Notes: generated from the sequence alone by a model not told the origin. A DNA stretch of 64,000 nt from Asterias amurensis (GCF_032118995.1 NC_092657.1:5782391-5846390), one strand, 5' to 3'. Shown: positions 35,510 through 48,099, counted from the first letter of the stretch. Translations and numbers: made by a program.

Positions 35510-37015
35510 AATACATTCTTTTCTAACAATCAAACATCCTTTTGTTTATAGGTTTTTTTTTAAGTTGGCCGTTATGGCTTTTGAGCTGGAGACTCATCCC
35601 AAATCCTAAAAAAGACCTGAACATATATGACCACATTACACCTCAAGTAGGTGCGGTTTTAGGGGGCTATAGTTAAAACACCCGCCGGCCCTCCCACAAA
35701 AAAAGGCGTAATAGTTGGATTTTATATGAGGCTCCGCACATCGAAGTTTTTATGTGATGGTCCACACTTTTTCGAAAACGGTCTAAAAGTTTAAAGAACA
35801 ATTCTATTAGCGTTTTTAAGATAATGGTTTGGATTTAAACAAACATAATGTACACAATTAATTTTATATGGCATAAAAAATAATATTGTTTTCAACATTA
35901 TCTCAAAATGGCTTTAAAATTGCATTGGATTTCACTCGGTCCAGCCGGTGTCAGAGATTTTGTCCCTATGGGAAAGTATGTATACATAGGCTGCTGGAGG
36001 AGGATGACTCAAAAGAGGGCGCTTTATCGGAAGACGTTTATTCACAGAATGACAACCTGAACACTAGGGGGCCGGGGCCCTGTCACACGAGGCAACTTAA
36101 CGCAGACCACCTGGAAGCAACCGACTGCAGTGCATGTGAGTGCTAGAGGCACGCAGTACCTTTTGGTAGCAATGAGTATCTATTGAAACATTGTCTACGA
36201 TCCACGAGTAAGTGATTCAAAATATTATTGATTTGGACGGATATATATATTTTTTTCATTGCCTGAAAGTGGTTGCGTGGGGATTGCATCGTGTGTCATG
36301 ACCACTGTAGCTCTATGAGATCCATCGAGGAAGGACAAGTGAAATAGTTGTGCCCATATCACAACATTACTAATTTTGACCTCACACAGTTTCTACTTGC
36401 GACTTTAAGAAAAAAAAGAGGTTTAACTTATCGTTTACATTACATATTATTGTACGTCACATGTTGTGTGCATTGCAAATCATCAGCACCAGAGAAGTTC
36501 TCTGTCCTTGAGAGTTCCGTCCGCCGGAGAGTCACTGTCCCCGTTATGGGAGAATAAAAACGGGCTGGATGATCAAAGAAGGATTCAAAAGAGGGCGCTA
36601 TCAGTTGTAGGCCCCTTTTCAAATAGACCTTTTCGCAAATACCGGGGCGCGCGCGTAAAGCCATATAATTAGGTGCATTGTGGTCTTGCTGGTATCCAAA
36701 TTTGATCCATATATATCCCACAATGCACCTCATTCAACAGTCTGCGCTTGCGCATTGGTGTTTGCGATAAGGTCTATGCACGGCTTCGGCTCAAGATGCG
36801 GCCCAGGCTAGCTTGGCCCCGCGGTTGTTTTGAAAATATTTCGCGTGATTTGCGTACGCGTTTCGGGGCTTCAGACGATCGAGAGGACGAAGCCTGAAGC
36901 CGAATCCAAAGCCGAAAGGGCCATAGTATTGGGCAGCCTAACAGAATCTTCAGGGACAGAATCTCCCGTCACACTCCTGCATCTGAACAAGAATTGTATG
37001 TACAAGCTCATCAGC
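35510..37015. other. Gene-free stretch with a short palindromic element
   Basis: Around 36625-36780 'cttttcgcaaatac' and 'tttgcgataaggtc', with 'ggtgcattgtgg' and 'ccacaatgcacc' inside, form a palindromic element related to the one near 17882. Otherwise nothing supported. Confidence 0.4.
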
Positions 37016-37018
37016 ACA

Positions 37019-39271
37019 TCACTCTGCATGGGAAGACGGACGCGGCTTTACTTGTGGTGGGGACACAACTTTCGTGACGGCGTAGGCATTTGAACTCCGC
37101 AAGTACGAGCGGGGGAATGGCGGTTCCGGGACGGTCGAAATAGCGCCACCATTCGTTTCAAATCCGTTTGTGTCCTTGTCAACACTGGCAACTAGTTCAG
37201 GTATTTCGGCATACGTTGACGTTTCATCGACGTGGAACTGGATTCGTGGTGTATTGCACTTTGAGGTTGTGTTAATATTGTTGGGATTGTTATATGGCTT
37301 GGATGTAGTCTGCTCTCCATTCGTTACTTGACTGGTAATTGGGCTCGACATGGCACGTTTCCTGGATATGCCCTTGGCTCCCGGCGCATTCGTGATCATG
37401 TTGTTGTCATAAAACACTGATGACGTGACGTTGTCATTGTTCTCACCAACGCCCGGCCATTTTCTGTCTCCGATAATGTTTGTCACCGCGTATGCTACCG
37501 CGTAACTCTCCGGCTTCCGTTCGCCGGGGTAAACAACCACAGGGCCCCCGGGTGTACTGGCACTACGACCCCGGGGAACTTTGGGGTTCCCGTTGGTACT
37601 CATGTGTTTCTGCTGGTGGTTCGTTTCCAAGCGAGTGGCTGGGCCACCCTGCGGACTTCCCTCACTGCTGTTAACAATATCCTGAAGTTCAAGACTACTC
37701 AACGAATCATTATCCACATTGTCTGGGTCTAGTACCGCGTATGCGTTCGGGGCTTTGCTGTCGTTGCAGAGAGAAGAGTCTGGTGCCCACTTTACATTAG
37801 GGGTCACTCTGGACGGCTTGGTTTTAGTGACCTTCTTGTCGAAGTGACCCCGACCTGGATCCGGACGGACTGTTTCCAGTTGGACTATCTTTGCGTCCGT
37901 ACCGGCGTCACCCCGTTTCTTTCGGGTGATTACACACGCGGTTACAACAGCGAGAAGGATTGCGAGGAATATCGCACCCGAAGCCAGCGATATGACCATC
38001 ACCATGGGGAAGAGAGCTATTTGCCGATTAACCGTATTCGTTTGCAATTTCGAGTCATCGATACTCAACTGGACAGAAGTTACAGATTCCTCGTTACTTT
38101 GCACGTAATGATGAACGATCTCGGATATCGAGTCTGTCCCTTTGGTTGTGGTTGGTGGAGTCGATAAAACGGTGGTAGCAGGTGGTGGATTTTGCCCACC
38201 GTCGGGATGATCGACTATAAGCAAAGCGTCACCATGACCTAAATACCCGAAATGGTTTCCTACGACGCACTTTATAATGTTATCATTCACATCATCGATA
38301 CTCACCATCAATAATGGGGTTGTCGATTGCAGAGGCTCGTCATTCAAAAACCATTTATAACGAGCCTCATCTGGGTCGACAGTTGTCGTGCAATAGAACG
38401 TTGCCGTCTCTCCGTTCAGCACAATGTTTGGGGATGGGGTGACAGACACTGTGACCGTACTCTTGAGGGGTTGGAGGCTACAGCTGGGCGAGAACGACCC
38501 CCTGCTCCCTTGCTGCTCCAACGGGTCGACTCCAGCGATGCATCGGAACGTTTTACCAATATCCCGTAGAGTGAGCGTCCGTCGAAACGTGCAAAAACGC
38601 TGCTGGGGACTTTTCGAAAGCGCGCACGATCCGGCATTGGTGAAAGAGTGGTCGCGGCCAACGTACCAAGTCAGCGACGTGATATCACGAAGACCGTCCG
38701 CTTGGCAGACAAACATGACCGTCGTGCCGACGGTGACGGCCTGGGACGGCATCGAGACGGTAGCCTGGCACGATGGGTTGATCGAAGTTCCAACACCCGT
38801 ACCGGGAATACCTGTAAGTGGTAACACAGTCAAGTGGGTGATGGGTGCGTACTGGTTGAATCCCCCATCGTTCATGAAGAAACACACATACCTCCCCTGG
38901 TCCTCCAAAGTCAGATCAGCAATCAGGAGATGGTATTCCCCACGCGATGCATCCCCAACAACCTGAAGCCGTGGGGAGAGGTCCGGGTAGAAGTGAGCGT
39001 ATAACCTGGTATTCCGGTCCCTTGAGAGCGTTCCAAGCCGGTCGCTCGTACCGTCGTACCGCTGCCAAAACACCGGGTTGTCCTCGTCTTTATCCTTGAT
39101 GACACACGTCAGGATGACAGTGTCACCCACTACGCTAGTTAGGTTTGAAGGTGTCCCTTCAAATTCCATGGATGAGGTAGTTGGTATACCCATCAGGATG
39201 ATCGAGACACAAAAGAAGCAAATCACGTTGGCGACGGCCATAATGGTCCCCAAACTGTACTGTCTGCTCAC
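37019..39271 (-). CDS. Single-pass receptor with three Ig domains and an ITIM-like cytoplasmic tail
   Basis: One open frame of 750 codons without visible introns. Residues 9-32 form a signal peptide. Ig domain 1 (about 38-150) has Cys56, Trp69, the DxGxYxC motif ending at Cys130 and no obvious gap, like a V-set domain. Ig domain 2 (about 168-268) has Cys189, Trp202 and Cys244 plus an extra Cys pair. Ig domain 3 (about 275-353) has Cys294, Trp307 and Cys335. A Pro/Thr-rich stalk (360-380) leads to a membrane helix at about 419-448, followed by TRKKR as stop-transfer. The 300-residue tail is Ser/Asn-rich and has repeated AYAV tyrosine motifs at Tyr511, Tyr590/594 and Tyr730, plus STYAEI around Tyr687, which fits the ITIM consensus (S/I/V/L)xYxx(I/V/L). 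Function is inferred to be adhesion or immune-type signalling. I cannot name an orthologue; nephrin/Kirre- or nectin-like relatives are possible. Antisense frames across it are shadows. Confidence 0.85.
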   Translation of the reverse strand: MSRQYSLGTIMAVANVICFFCVSIILMGIPTTSSMEFEGTPSNLTSVVGDTVILTCVIKDKDEDNPVFWQRYDGTSDRLGTLSRDRNTRLYAHFYPDLSPRLQVVGDASRGEYHLLIADLTLEDQGRYVCFFMNDGGFNQYAPITHLTVLPLTGIPGTGVGTSINPSCQATVSMPSQAVTVGTTVMFVCQADGLRDITSLTWYVGRDHSFTNAGSCALSKSPQQRFCTFRRTLTLRDIGKTFRCIAGVDPLEQQGSRGSFSPSCSLQPLKSTVTVSVTPSPNIVLNGETATFYCTTTVDPDEARYKWFLNDEPLQSTTPLLMVSIDDVNDNIIKCVVGNHFGYLGHGDALLIVDHPDGGQNPPPATTVLSTPPTTTKGTDSISEIVHHYVQSNEESVTSVQLSIDDSKLQTNTVNRQIALFPMVMVISLASGAIFLAILLAVVTACVITRKKRGDAGTDAKIVQLETVRPDPGRGHFDKKVTKTKPSRVTPNVKWAPDSSLCNDSKAPNAYAVLDPDNVDNDSLSSLELQDIVNSSEGSPQGGPATRLETNHQQKHMSTNGNPKVPRGRSASTPGGPVVVYPGERKPESYAVAYAVTNIIGDRKWPGVGENNDNVTSSVFYDNNMITNAPGAKGISRKRAMSSPITSQVTNGEQTTSKPYNNPNNINTTSKCNTPRIQFHVDETSTYAEIPELVASVDKDTNGFETNGGAISTVPEPPFPRSYLRSSNAYAVTKVVSPPQVKPRPSSHAE

Positions 39272-40600
39272 CCTTTAAAAATCTGTCACAAAGTTTGTGC
39301 ACATCCCAGAGAACGGTAGCAATGCCTCATCTGCAGAAGTTCCGGTAGTTGTCAAACCATACACATTGAGTGTCCCCTTCTCTTGCAAAGTTCACAACCA
39401 GGTCTTTGAAACAGTTAGTGCGCACTGTCGACTCCTCACCCTAATACGTCAGTGACACAGTTTGTACACTTTACCGAAACCGGTATAGCAGTGTCTGCAA
39501 AGTTCCGATAGTTGTCACACCATACGCCTTTGGGTGTATTGTGACTGTCTCCTTTTCTTGCAAAGTTTCACAACTTTGATAACTCTGCTGTCGTGCTGTG
39601 AGAAACTTTATACACGCATATCGGTTCCAATTAATCTTGCAGTCCTTCCCTGTCTCTAGTGAGAAATGGCAGCATCAGTGGTCAAAGGTTGGTGGTCCTT
39701 ACTCTATGGTGGTATCATAGTGGTATAGTACACGCAGTGACGTTATAGTGTAGGCTTGCACATTCTAACGCTTTGCGAATAGGGAAGCCCACCTTAAAAT
39801 ATCTTCAAAAGTTTGACATTTCCTTTTCACACAAACGACTTGATAGTACATGGACTGGGAAGCATCGTAGGTCCACTTACTCTATGATTGGTCAAAGTTT
39901 GGTGGTAAACCATAAGTGGCGTACACACAGACTGACGTTGCAGTGTTGGTTTAACAGTCTTTCAATTACGAGTTGCAAATCGGGTAGTTCAGCTTGAAAT
40001 CAATCTGCAAAATGTTTACTTGCTTCTTTATAAAAACAAGTTGATAGTGCATGCACATGCTACGTGTGGTATAGGCCTACATACTTCCACAATACACATT
40101 GTATTTTAAAGAGTAGCGTACCCAAAACTATGCACGAAAACTCACTGACAACGCGCTGTCAAACTGTTGTTGCTGTGGTGTCCTGAAGTCAGCCAATTAA
40201 TGATTAGCATCTAGCGCTCTTGTTTTCTCCGTGCGTGGTTTGTGCCAACAAATGAAGGTCACTGGCACCCGTCACCGTCCAAAATATTCTTAACACTCAG
40301 TGCCGGGTAATAATTTTATCTGGAGTTAAAACAACTGCATGTCATTATCAGTGTCAACTGGTAACAAGTATGAACATGCCCAACTACAAACCAATGAAGG
40401 ACAATAACCAATGAGAAATAATAAAAACAATCAGAGTGATCTGATCGCACATCAGGCCGTGGGTCTCCGTGCCTCCTAGGACAATGGAGCGGATGTCCGC
40501 TAAGTCTAGTGACCCCCAAGTCTCTGATGACAGCGGAAGACCGGACAACTTTTTTTTTTTTTTTTTTTGATATCCAATTCTAGATTAGATCATGGTTTTA
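39272..40600. other. Upstream region of the Ig receptor; no gene seen
   Basis: Contains two related segments (about 39300-39420 and 39465-39570) sharing 'ggtagcaatg/gtatagcagtg', 'gttgtcaaaccatac' and 'tgtccccttc', a local duplication. The gene's promoter should lie here; I see no clear TATA. Confidence 0.35.
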
Positions 40601-40642
40601 TATTTAAAAAGTTTTCCAGTGTTTTATACTAACTACCCGCAG

Positions 40643-41330
40643 ATGCCTGCTGCTCCTAACACATTGATGCGAACTACTCTAGCCATTGGATCGAATTCAC
40701 AAAAATAACCCTAACCCTAACCCTAACTAAAAGATAGTCCTAACTGAAACTGGATTCCCACACCTCTCAAAAGAAGGCAAAAGCATTTCAACGTCTTAAA
40801 ATGCCGTGTTATGGAGATATTCAACGAAACATGTCCAAAATGGCGGCCATTTCGAAATCAAAGACGGCCGCCATACGAGGTTGTGATGGCCCCTGGACTA
40901 TTTTGTGATGTGTTACTTTTACCCATGTGCCAAGTTTTATGCTTTTAAGGGAACGTGTACAATATTTATCAGCTAAGCCACCCCAAATGCCTGCTGCTAC
41001 TAACACATTGATGCGAACTACTCTAGCCATTGGATCGAATTCACAAAGATAACCCTAACCCTAACCCTAACTAAAAGATAGTCCTAACTGAAACTGGATT
41101 CCCACACCTCTCAAAAGAAGGCAAAAGCATTTCAACGTCTTAAAATGCCGTGTTATGGAGATATTCAACGAAACATGTCCAAAATGGCGGCCATTTCGAA
41201 ATCAAAGATGGCCGCCATACGAGGTTGTGATGGCCCCTGGACTATTTTGTGATGTGTTACTTTTACCCATGTGCCAAGTTTTATGCTTTTAAGGGAACGT
41301 GTACAATATTTATCAGCTAAGCCACCCCAA
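40643..41330. repeat. 344-bp tandem duplication with telomere-like CCCTAA repeats
   Basis: Two direct copies (40643-40986 and 40987-41330) differ at only about three bases. Each carries three CCCTAA units and an inner palindrome 'atggcggccatttcg/ggccgccat'. Confidence 0.92.
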
Positions 41331-41575
41331 ATGATGGGTTTTACTTGTGAATTATTATGGGAAAATGGAGAGGTTGAAATACGCGCGAGACCCTATAATT
41401 AAAAACAGTTTATGAGCAAAGTGTAATATTTCGTCTCCACATGGTATGAGCCTACATCATCCATGTTTTGTTATGCATCATTTTGTAAACAACAAAACCA
41501 AGCCAACAACCAAACACCATGAAAGACAACTCTCAAATTCAAGGCTGCGATGTGCCACATTCTAAAAGGCACTGG

Positions 41576-41940
41576 ACACTATTGGCAATTACCCAAAATA
41601 ATTGTTAGCGTAAAACCTTATTTGGTAACGAGCAATGGAGAGCTGTTGATAAAAAAACACATTGTGAGAAACGGCCGAGTTCTCTGAACATAGAGAAAGG
41701 ACCACAGAAGTAAACGAAGTAAAGAAAGGTGTAATTTCTTACTCAAATTAGCAAATACTTTAGGCCTGAAGCCTTTGATTAGGCAACTGAAAGTACACAA
41801 ATCTATTTGTGCAACAAGGGTGTTTATTATATCATTACTCTTTTGCAACTTCGATGACCAATTGAATCCAAATGTTTACAGATTTGCATACTATGTTGGG
41901 ATACACCACGTGAGAATGCTGGTCTTTGACAAACCAAAGG
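41576..41940. mobile_element. Family B element, diverged
   Basis: The left end 'aggcactggacactattgg' is clear and the right end is eroded. Confidence 0.65.
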
Positions 41941-41945
41941 TGTCA

Positions 41946-42075
41946 CCAAACAATTCTATATCTCGAGTTAGGACCAGTAACCATGGGTTCAATGCGACCT
42001 AACGTCATGCCTTACGGAACTTTACTCCTAGGTCCTAGATTAATCCTAATTTAAGGAAGATTTTGGTGAAATCAT
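41946..42075. mobile_element. Family D element
   Basis: Contains 'atctcgagttaggaccag' and 'gattaatcctaatttaagg'. Confidence 0.55.
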
Positions 42076-42079
42076 GGAG

Positions 42080-43840
42080 GTAGAAATCGACGGCAGTACC
42101 TTTAATGATGACATGACACGCTGCTTTCTGAATCAGCATGGGGTATTACACGGGCCTTTACACGCCGACGGAAGATTTCCTGTTTTCTTTCATGTATTCC
42201 ATTGTTATTTCGGAAAAACAATCCGGAGTTTCGAAACTTTCCCGGAGGTCCCATGGGTTTTGTATATCACCATTGTATGAAATGTCGCAATCCTAAATTA
42301 ATTGCAGACACCGTTGGCCAACATGAACAGTGAAGAAGAGAAGTCGCCGAGCAAACTTCCTTGGAAAACCATTTTTTTTTTACCCCACACTTTAAAAACT
42401 CCCGGGTCAGAGCATGACCTATTTCGGTCAAGATGACCCGGCCGGAAACTTGCAAATAAAACGTGATTTTTCTCAGATTCTTTGTCAGTGTGAACAATCT
42501 TTGTCATTTTTAGCCAGAACACTGAAATGTGAACGGATTTTCTTATTTGAGATTGCCTGGAGCGTGGTTCCCTGTGTGTCTCGTGTGAGGTATGACCTTT
42601 ACACGCTATCCACGACGACGGTCTTGGGTCAAGACTAACCTCCATCTTGCAACTCGACAGTTTAGGCCCTTTTCGAAACCTTGGCTTCGGCTTTGGATTC
42701 GGCTGCAGGCTCCTTTCTCTCGTCTGAAGCCCTGAACACGATACTCAAAGCACGCGGAAATGTCAAAACACTCGCGGGGCCTAGCTCAGCCTGAAGTTGA
42801 ATCCAAAGCCGAAGCCATGGTTTCGAAAATGGCCATGGAAGAGAACAGAGTGCAGTTTCTTTAATAATTGTTTCATTCTCTAAAGTTCAATCGCAAGTCA
42901 AAATAATATAGTTCACGCTGGACCGTCTGTGACCATGCATGACCTATACGTGCACTGGTAAACTTTTCTCACAATATTTCTTTAAACTGTCCTCAAAATA
43001 TTTCCTTAAACTTTCTTAAGTTGATGGGGCACATACTTTGTACCAAGTTTATAATTACCACAATATTGTTAATACTCTTATATAGAGGAACTGATTTTTT
43101 TTTGACTCGTAGATGAACTTCCATTATCAATGTCACTCAATCAAAATAAGTCGATCAAGCTTAGTCACACGGTGCAGTAACAACATAACAGGAAAGTACA
43201 AACCGAGTTCAAAGTCACAGCAATCTAGTCATAACAGTTTGATGACCCTATTGTTCTTTTATGGGACGGGGAATACTGCCTTTTGGCAGAGTGATGGCTT
43301 TAAGTTTATGAGACTAAATTTCCCAAACTTTGCATTTTTTTGTAGGACACAAAACACTTTGTCCGAAAACCACCACACCTCGACAAGTTTAACATGGAAG
43401 CTTTCTTACCATCATTATCTTCAACCTGCATGATTGTGTATAATGTTTAATGTAAATCTGTGAACACAATGTTTTTTATGTCACAACAAGTACCGAAACC
43501 ATTTTAAGGAGTGCGAGTGCATTAACATATTTTTAATGACAGAGAGTGTACAGTGTAGTTTGTATGGTTTTAATGTACAGTGTGCAATAACATATCTAAA
43601 GAACGCAACCACCTTTTAAAATGAAATTTTGGACAGGTTAGTTTTATTGTATACACAAGAGTCTTTTAAGATAAACTGTAAGAAAGATAATATCAAATAA
43701 CGGCAAAAATTATATCATTGACCATCCCTCTTATAATAAATCAAAGGTTTTATTGAACACCCCTTACAAAAAATTAATATTCTGACTTTTCATTGGTTTA
43801 GAGCGCGTCATATAATATTATGTCTTAGTTTCACTAGAAA
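42080..43840. other. No gene seen
   Basis: A fragment at about 42376-42425 matches the end of the element at 45810. Two segments (42665-42830 and 57905-58040) share 'gaagccgaagcc/gaagccgtg' text and also resemble 36775-36925, an unclassified repeat. Confidence 0.35.
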
Positions 43841-44029
43841 CGGCGGCCGTGAGCATCGTTTGCAGTGTGATAGTCCGACGACTATCACACGGCGTACAGT
43901 ACCCAGACGTCTTTTTATCCACCTCGAACCCAATCAGTTGTGCATCTGTGTATCTGAAACGCGCGTACGAAAGTTACGTGTGCGAGGATAATAAAAAGTC
44001 TGTTGGGATGTTATGAAACAATTGACTGT

Positions 44030-44155
44030 TTTTACTCGTGCTATGGTTACTAACCGTGATCGGTGATCCCCGGACCGTTCCATTTTCGCTCGGCTGCGCC
44101 TCGGGAAAATAGAACGCTCCGGGGATCACCTCGGGAGTCGTATTTTTAACCATAA
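44030..44155. repeat. Short palindromic repeat
   Basis: Arms 'ggtgatccccggaccgttc' and 'gaacgctccggggatcacc' mirror each other. Confidence 0.6.
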
Positions 44156-44436
44156 AGAACTAGGCACTCGAAGCAGTCAAAATTTGTATCATAATAAAAT
44201 GCCTATCGCAGATGGGCTACAAAAGGTTCAACCTCCCCGTGAAAAAAAAGAGAGTTTCGGGAGGGGATTCCCCACAGCCCAGGAGGGGCGGGGTACATTC
44301 TCCCACTACCCTCACCCTGCTCAAACAGCGGGTGCGAGTGGAGCTTCGCACAGTCTTTTATAAATGTTACTTTTTTTTCTCTCATTGTCTCAATTTACTC
44401 AGTGGAACTTTCCAATTTACATGATCATAAAGGTAT

Positions 44437-44690
44437 AGTACTGGACATTGGAGTTAAAATGTTGGTAGTATCATTACTGGAATTTCATCATTGTGAGAAA
44501 TAGGTGAGTTCTCACTAAAAAAACAAATTACTGTACTGAAGCCTTTTTTATTATTATGCAGAAGCACATCCAATAATATGTAAGGTTTTTCTTTCATTAT
44601 TCTCTTGTAACTCGATGATTAAGCCCAATTTCCACATGTTTGTTGTTTTATGCAAATGTTGGGATACACTGTTTTACACACAGTTTACAC
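44437..44690. mobile_element. Degenerate family B element
   Basis: Recognisable only in parts, such as 'tactggacattgg', 'attgtgagaaa' and 'atgttgggatacac'. Old copy. Confidence 0.5.
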
Positions 44691-44799
44691 CAATATTGAG
44701 GCTACATGATCTTAGGTCATACAAATGGGGGAAAGAAAACAGTACATTTCAAACTGATGATTGGGGAAAAACACGTTAAATTATTTACGGGCGATGGTC

Positions 44800-45202
44800 T
44801 TTAAAATGTAAGACTGGCGCGGACAGTCTTCTTACAAACATTTCCCAGTCTCCTCCCATACGAGTCACCGTAAGCGGCCGCACTGACCATAAAAAACCTC
44901 GGGGCGACTGGAAAACGTCTAGCATAATAAAAGTGAGGGCAGTAAACCCGATCTGTACATAAATATACGAGGGGCAGCCGTACGCCTTTGTTCAACGCTA
45001 GGGCGACATGTAAAAACGCCTCGCCAAGTTCCAGCAGAAAATCACATTTTAGCGGAATTTCTACGACTGTATATGTGTTTCAGAGCAAATGCCACATATT
45101 CTGTGATATGTTGATGTGTTGTTTAGACGCTGTAGGAGAACCAGGGGCTGACATTTTGTTGAAGATAGTCCGGGGCTTACAACGAAATTCCAGGCAGGTT
45201 GG
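44800..45202 (+). promoter_or_regulatory. CpG-richer segment with a splice donor, possible first exon/promoter of the zinc-finger gene
   Basis: This stretch is clearly richer in CG dinucleotides than its surroundings (NotI-type GCGGCCGC at about 44875, several cgcc/gcga sites). It ends at a good donor, gtaagt at 45203. A small open frame from 44988 runs into that donor. The next plus-strand gene is the zinc-finger gene at 50416, so this may be its first exon. This is inference only. Confidence 0.3.
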
Positions 45203-45809
45203 GTAAGTGCACACACGTACCGTAGTCATATTGCCCTTCGTATTTTCTGTGCAGCAGTGCATCCGCTGTGTTTGTGCACAATGTATGGGCCACTTTGTGC
45301 ACTGGCTGTGTGGCCAGATTATGTGTAGTCTCGTCTACGTAGGTTTGCCTTGCTTGGGTATTATTGTGTATTGCTGTGTGTGACCCTCATTTTCATTTTG
45401 AGGGTCATAGCAATTATGGGGAGTAGCTTAGTGTGTGGGTAGGTACTGTAATGTACTTGTGGTACGTATTATAATGTGCATGTACACTGTTCCTTGCTCT
45501 ATGGTATTACAGACGCTAATGTGAAGGGTCACGCCGCGGCCGGGTCGCGCGCAGCCAGGTCAAGAACTTAATATTTTAATTTTGCGCGCAGTCAATATTT
45601 TTTGTTGGTAACAAAATACAGTTTTCTGGTTGGTTTCACAAAACAGAACTTAAGACCTAACATAGAACTTTAAGACCTAATCGTCATCTTTACGATGACT
45701 ATGAGCAAGCTAGTCAAAACGTTGAGACCAATTTAAGAAATCACTCCATGGTTGTGCAGTACGATCCTATGAGCAAGTAATAGTAATAGTAGTCACAGTC
45801 GATTTTCTA

Positions 45810-46095
45810 CACTCTAAAAACTCCCCGGTCAGACTTGACCCGGATTTGGGTCCCAGGGGGGCAGACCCATTTATGGCTCAGTTTGACCCGGAATCCATGT
45901 CAATGTGTCCCGGAATCCGAGTAAAAATCCCCGCTTTTAACCAGATTTCTGGTCACAATGAAACGGATTCCGAGTCACATTGACACAGACTCTGTGTCAA
46001 ACAGACCCAGACTCTGTGTCAAACAGACCCATAAATAGGTCTTGCCCCCTGGGACCCAAATCCGGGTCAATTCTGACCCGGGAGTTTTTAGAGTG
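45810..46095. mobile_element. Palindromic element with TA duplication
   Basis: 286 bp with ends CACTCTAAAAACTCCC and the inverse. TA lies on both sides (45808-45809, 46096-46097), as for Tc1/mariner-type insertion. No coding region. Confidence 0.75.
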
Positions 46096-46639
46096 TACCT
46101 TCCGCCCAGGTAAAAAGTAGTTCTTTTCAGAACTGAGAAGTCTCCAGTTAACAAATCCGAAAAGTCTATACCATCCGCGGTTGTAGATTTTAAAGACAGT
46201 TCCCTTAAGAACAACTTGCCTGTCCAGTAGATGCACATGGTATTACCGCAAAACAAATTATAAAAGAACGTTTTTTTTATTGTTAGGCTTACCCAACCAA
46301 TTAAGGCTCTCCCTTTGTATTTTCGGCAGATTTTAAAACTGATCTGATTTTTGATTTATTTTTTGTCGCGTGTCGTGACGGATATTTTTAAGACAGCAGA
46401 AACTCGAAGTGATTTCCAAGTCTTTTTTGAGAAGACTGGTATTTGACAACTACCAAAGGTGTCCAGTGTCTTTAAGTTTTAGTGCCTTAGTCTCTGCTTT
46501 GCGTTACCACAAACGAATGTATTTTCTCCTATACGTGGATCATTATCTTCGCGGGTTTATGAGAGAAACGAATTTTAAAAACACTTGCCATTAATTGTAC
46601 TATTTGAATAATAAAAAAGGTAAGAAACTGTATATAAAA

Positions 46640-46880
46640 TAATAATATATATATCGAAGTCTTATATAGCGCACGTATCTACCAAACAAGGTATTCAAGG
46701 CGCTGAGTATAATAAAAATACAAACTTCCAGAAAGATAGGTTATTGCAGTGATGAATTCTGAGACCCAATTATTTAGCACCTTATAAGGGTTTACAAGGT
46801 GCTACGGCGCATAGCCAGGAGCACCGGGGCGAACCTTCTCTTTTCGATAAGTGTATACTTGGTTCTTTTACATGCGTTCC
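46640..46880 (-). mobile_element. LINE/SINE-type 3' tail, minus orientation
   Basis: Inverted copy of the sequence at 378-690, including 'tatatagcgcacgtatctac' and 'ttggttcttttacatgcg'. Confidence 0.55.
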
Positions 46881-46926
46881 CATCACAAAAAAGACTTCCG
46901 CGAAAGCATTTTGTTATTTCTATAAA

Positions 46927-47299
46927 TATGACACTATTGGTAATTACTCCAAATATTTATTAGCATAAAACCTTACTTGTTAATGAGCAACGGAGAGCTG
47001 CTGTTGATATGAACATTGTGAGAAGACTCCCTCTGAAGTAACGTAGTTTTTGATATTTTAGACATTTTTTTCACAAAAAAAGGAGACTTCCGCGAAGCCT
47101 TTTATTATTTCTATCTGACACAGCACACAAATTTGTGTAACAAGGATGTTTTTTCTTACATTATTTTCTTGCAACTTCGATGACCAATTGAGCCCAAATT
47201 TTCACAGATTTGTTATGTTATTCATTGGCCCTATGTTGAGATACGACACGTGAGAATAAACTGGTCTTTGACACCAAACGTATCCATAACAGTGCCATT
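46927..47299. mobile_element. Family B element
   Basis: Left end truncated, right end followed by TTAA. Confidence 0.65.
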
Positions 47300-47738
47300 T
47301 AAAGCATACAACACTGTTTACCTAATCCTCAGTACCTTCTATATATAGAGTCCTTTGAAAAAATCCAAAGGCATAGTATAGGCCTATCCGGGGGCCGGAT
47401 TCGATCCTACGAAGCTGATAATGCAATTTTTTTGAAACAAATAATATAAGAACTGAAATCTTTATGCACTCTCAAAAACCTGATCTATCGAAAACGAATC
47501 TGAAGCGATGGCAGCATGTCCTCAGACTTCACGTGACCCCTGACCTTTTCTTCTGAGAGTCTAGCCTTGCACCGGCGAGTCGAGGTCAGTGATGTCACAG
47601 TACGGTATACAGTTATATTCACGGCATGTTCAGCTCATAATGCATTATACCAGAATTCAGGGCTTTTGGGTTTTCTTTCTCTGCTGGATGGCCGTGAAAA
47701 GTAATTTATTCCCGGTGCCTTTAATGATATGCCTTTAT

Positions 47739-48099
47739 AGGAACACGTTTCCTTGTATCGGTCGAGTTGGTCTTTGAAAAGCGTTTGTAACAGTTTGTTA
47801 TAATAAAATGCAAATGGTTTAGAAAGATGTTTTAAAAGTATATACAATGATCCACACACATTTGCGTAGTTTTCCTTTTACTTGCGAACTAACACGGTCG
47901 GCCATGGGAGCAAAAATTGACTCCCATAATGGCCGACCGTGTTTGTCGACGAGGTAAAAAATAAAAGGAAAACCACGCATTTTCGAGTGATACTGAGGAT
48001 CATTATACTCTACTTTTAAAACATCCTTCTATGCATTTAATAAACGGTTACAAACGCTTTTCAAAGACCAACTCGACCGATACAAGGCAACGTATTCCT
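47739..48099. mobile_element. Family A element
   Basis: Shortened by small deletions in both arms. TTAA at 48100-48103; left flank TTAT. Confidence 0.8.

Noticed and set aside
38424-38966. 180-codon plus-strand frame
   Set aside because: Antisense shadow of the Ig receptor, which has clear Ig, membrane and signal-peptide features.
40706-40728. Chromosome end from CCCTAA repeats
   Set aside because: Only three units in each tandem copy, surrounded by ordinary sequence and genes on both sides.
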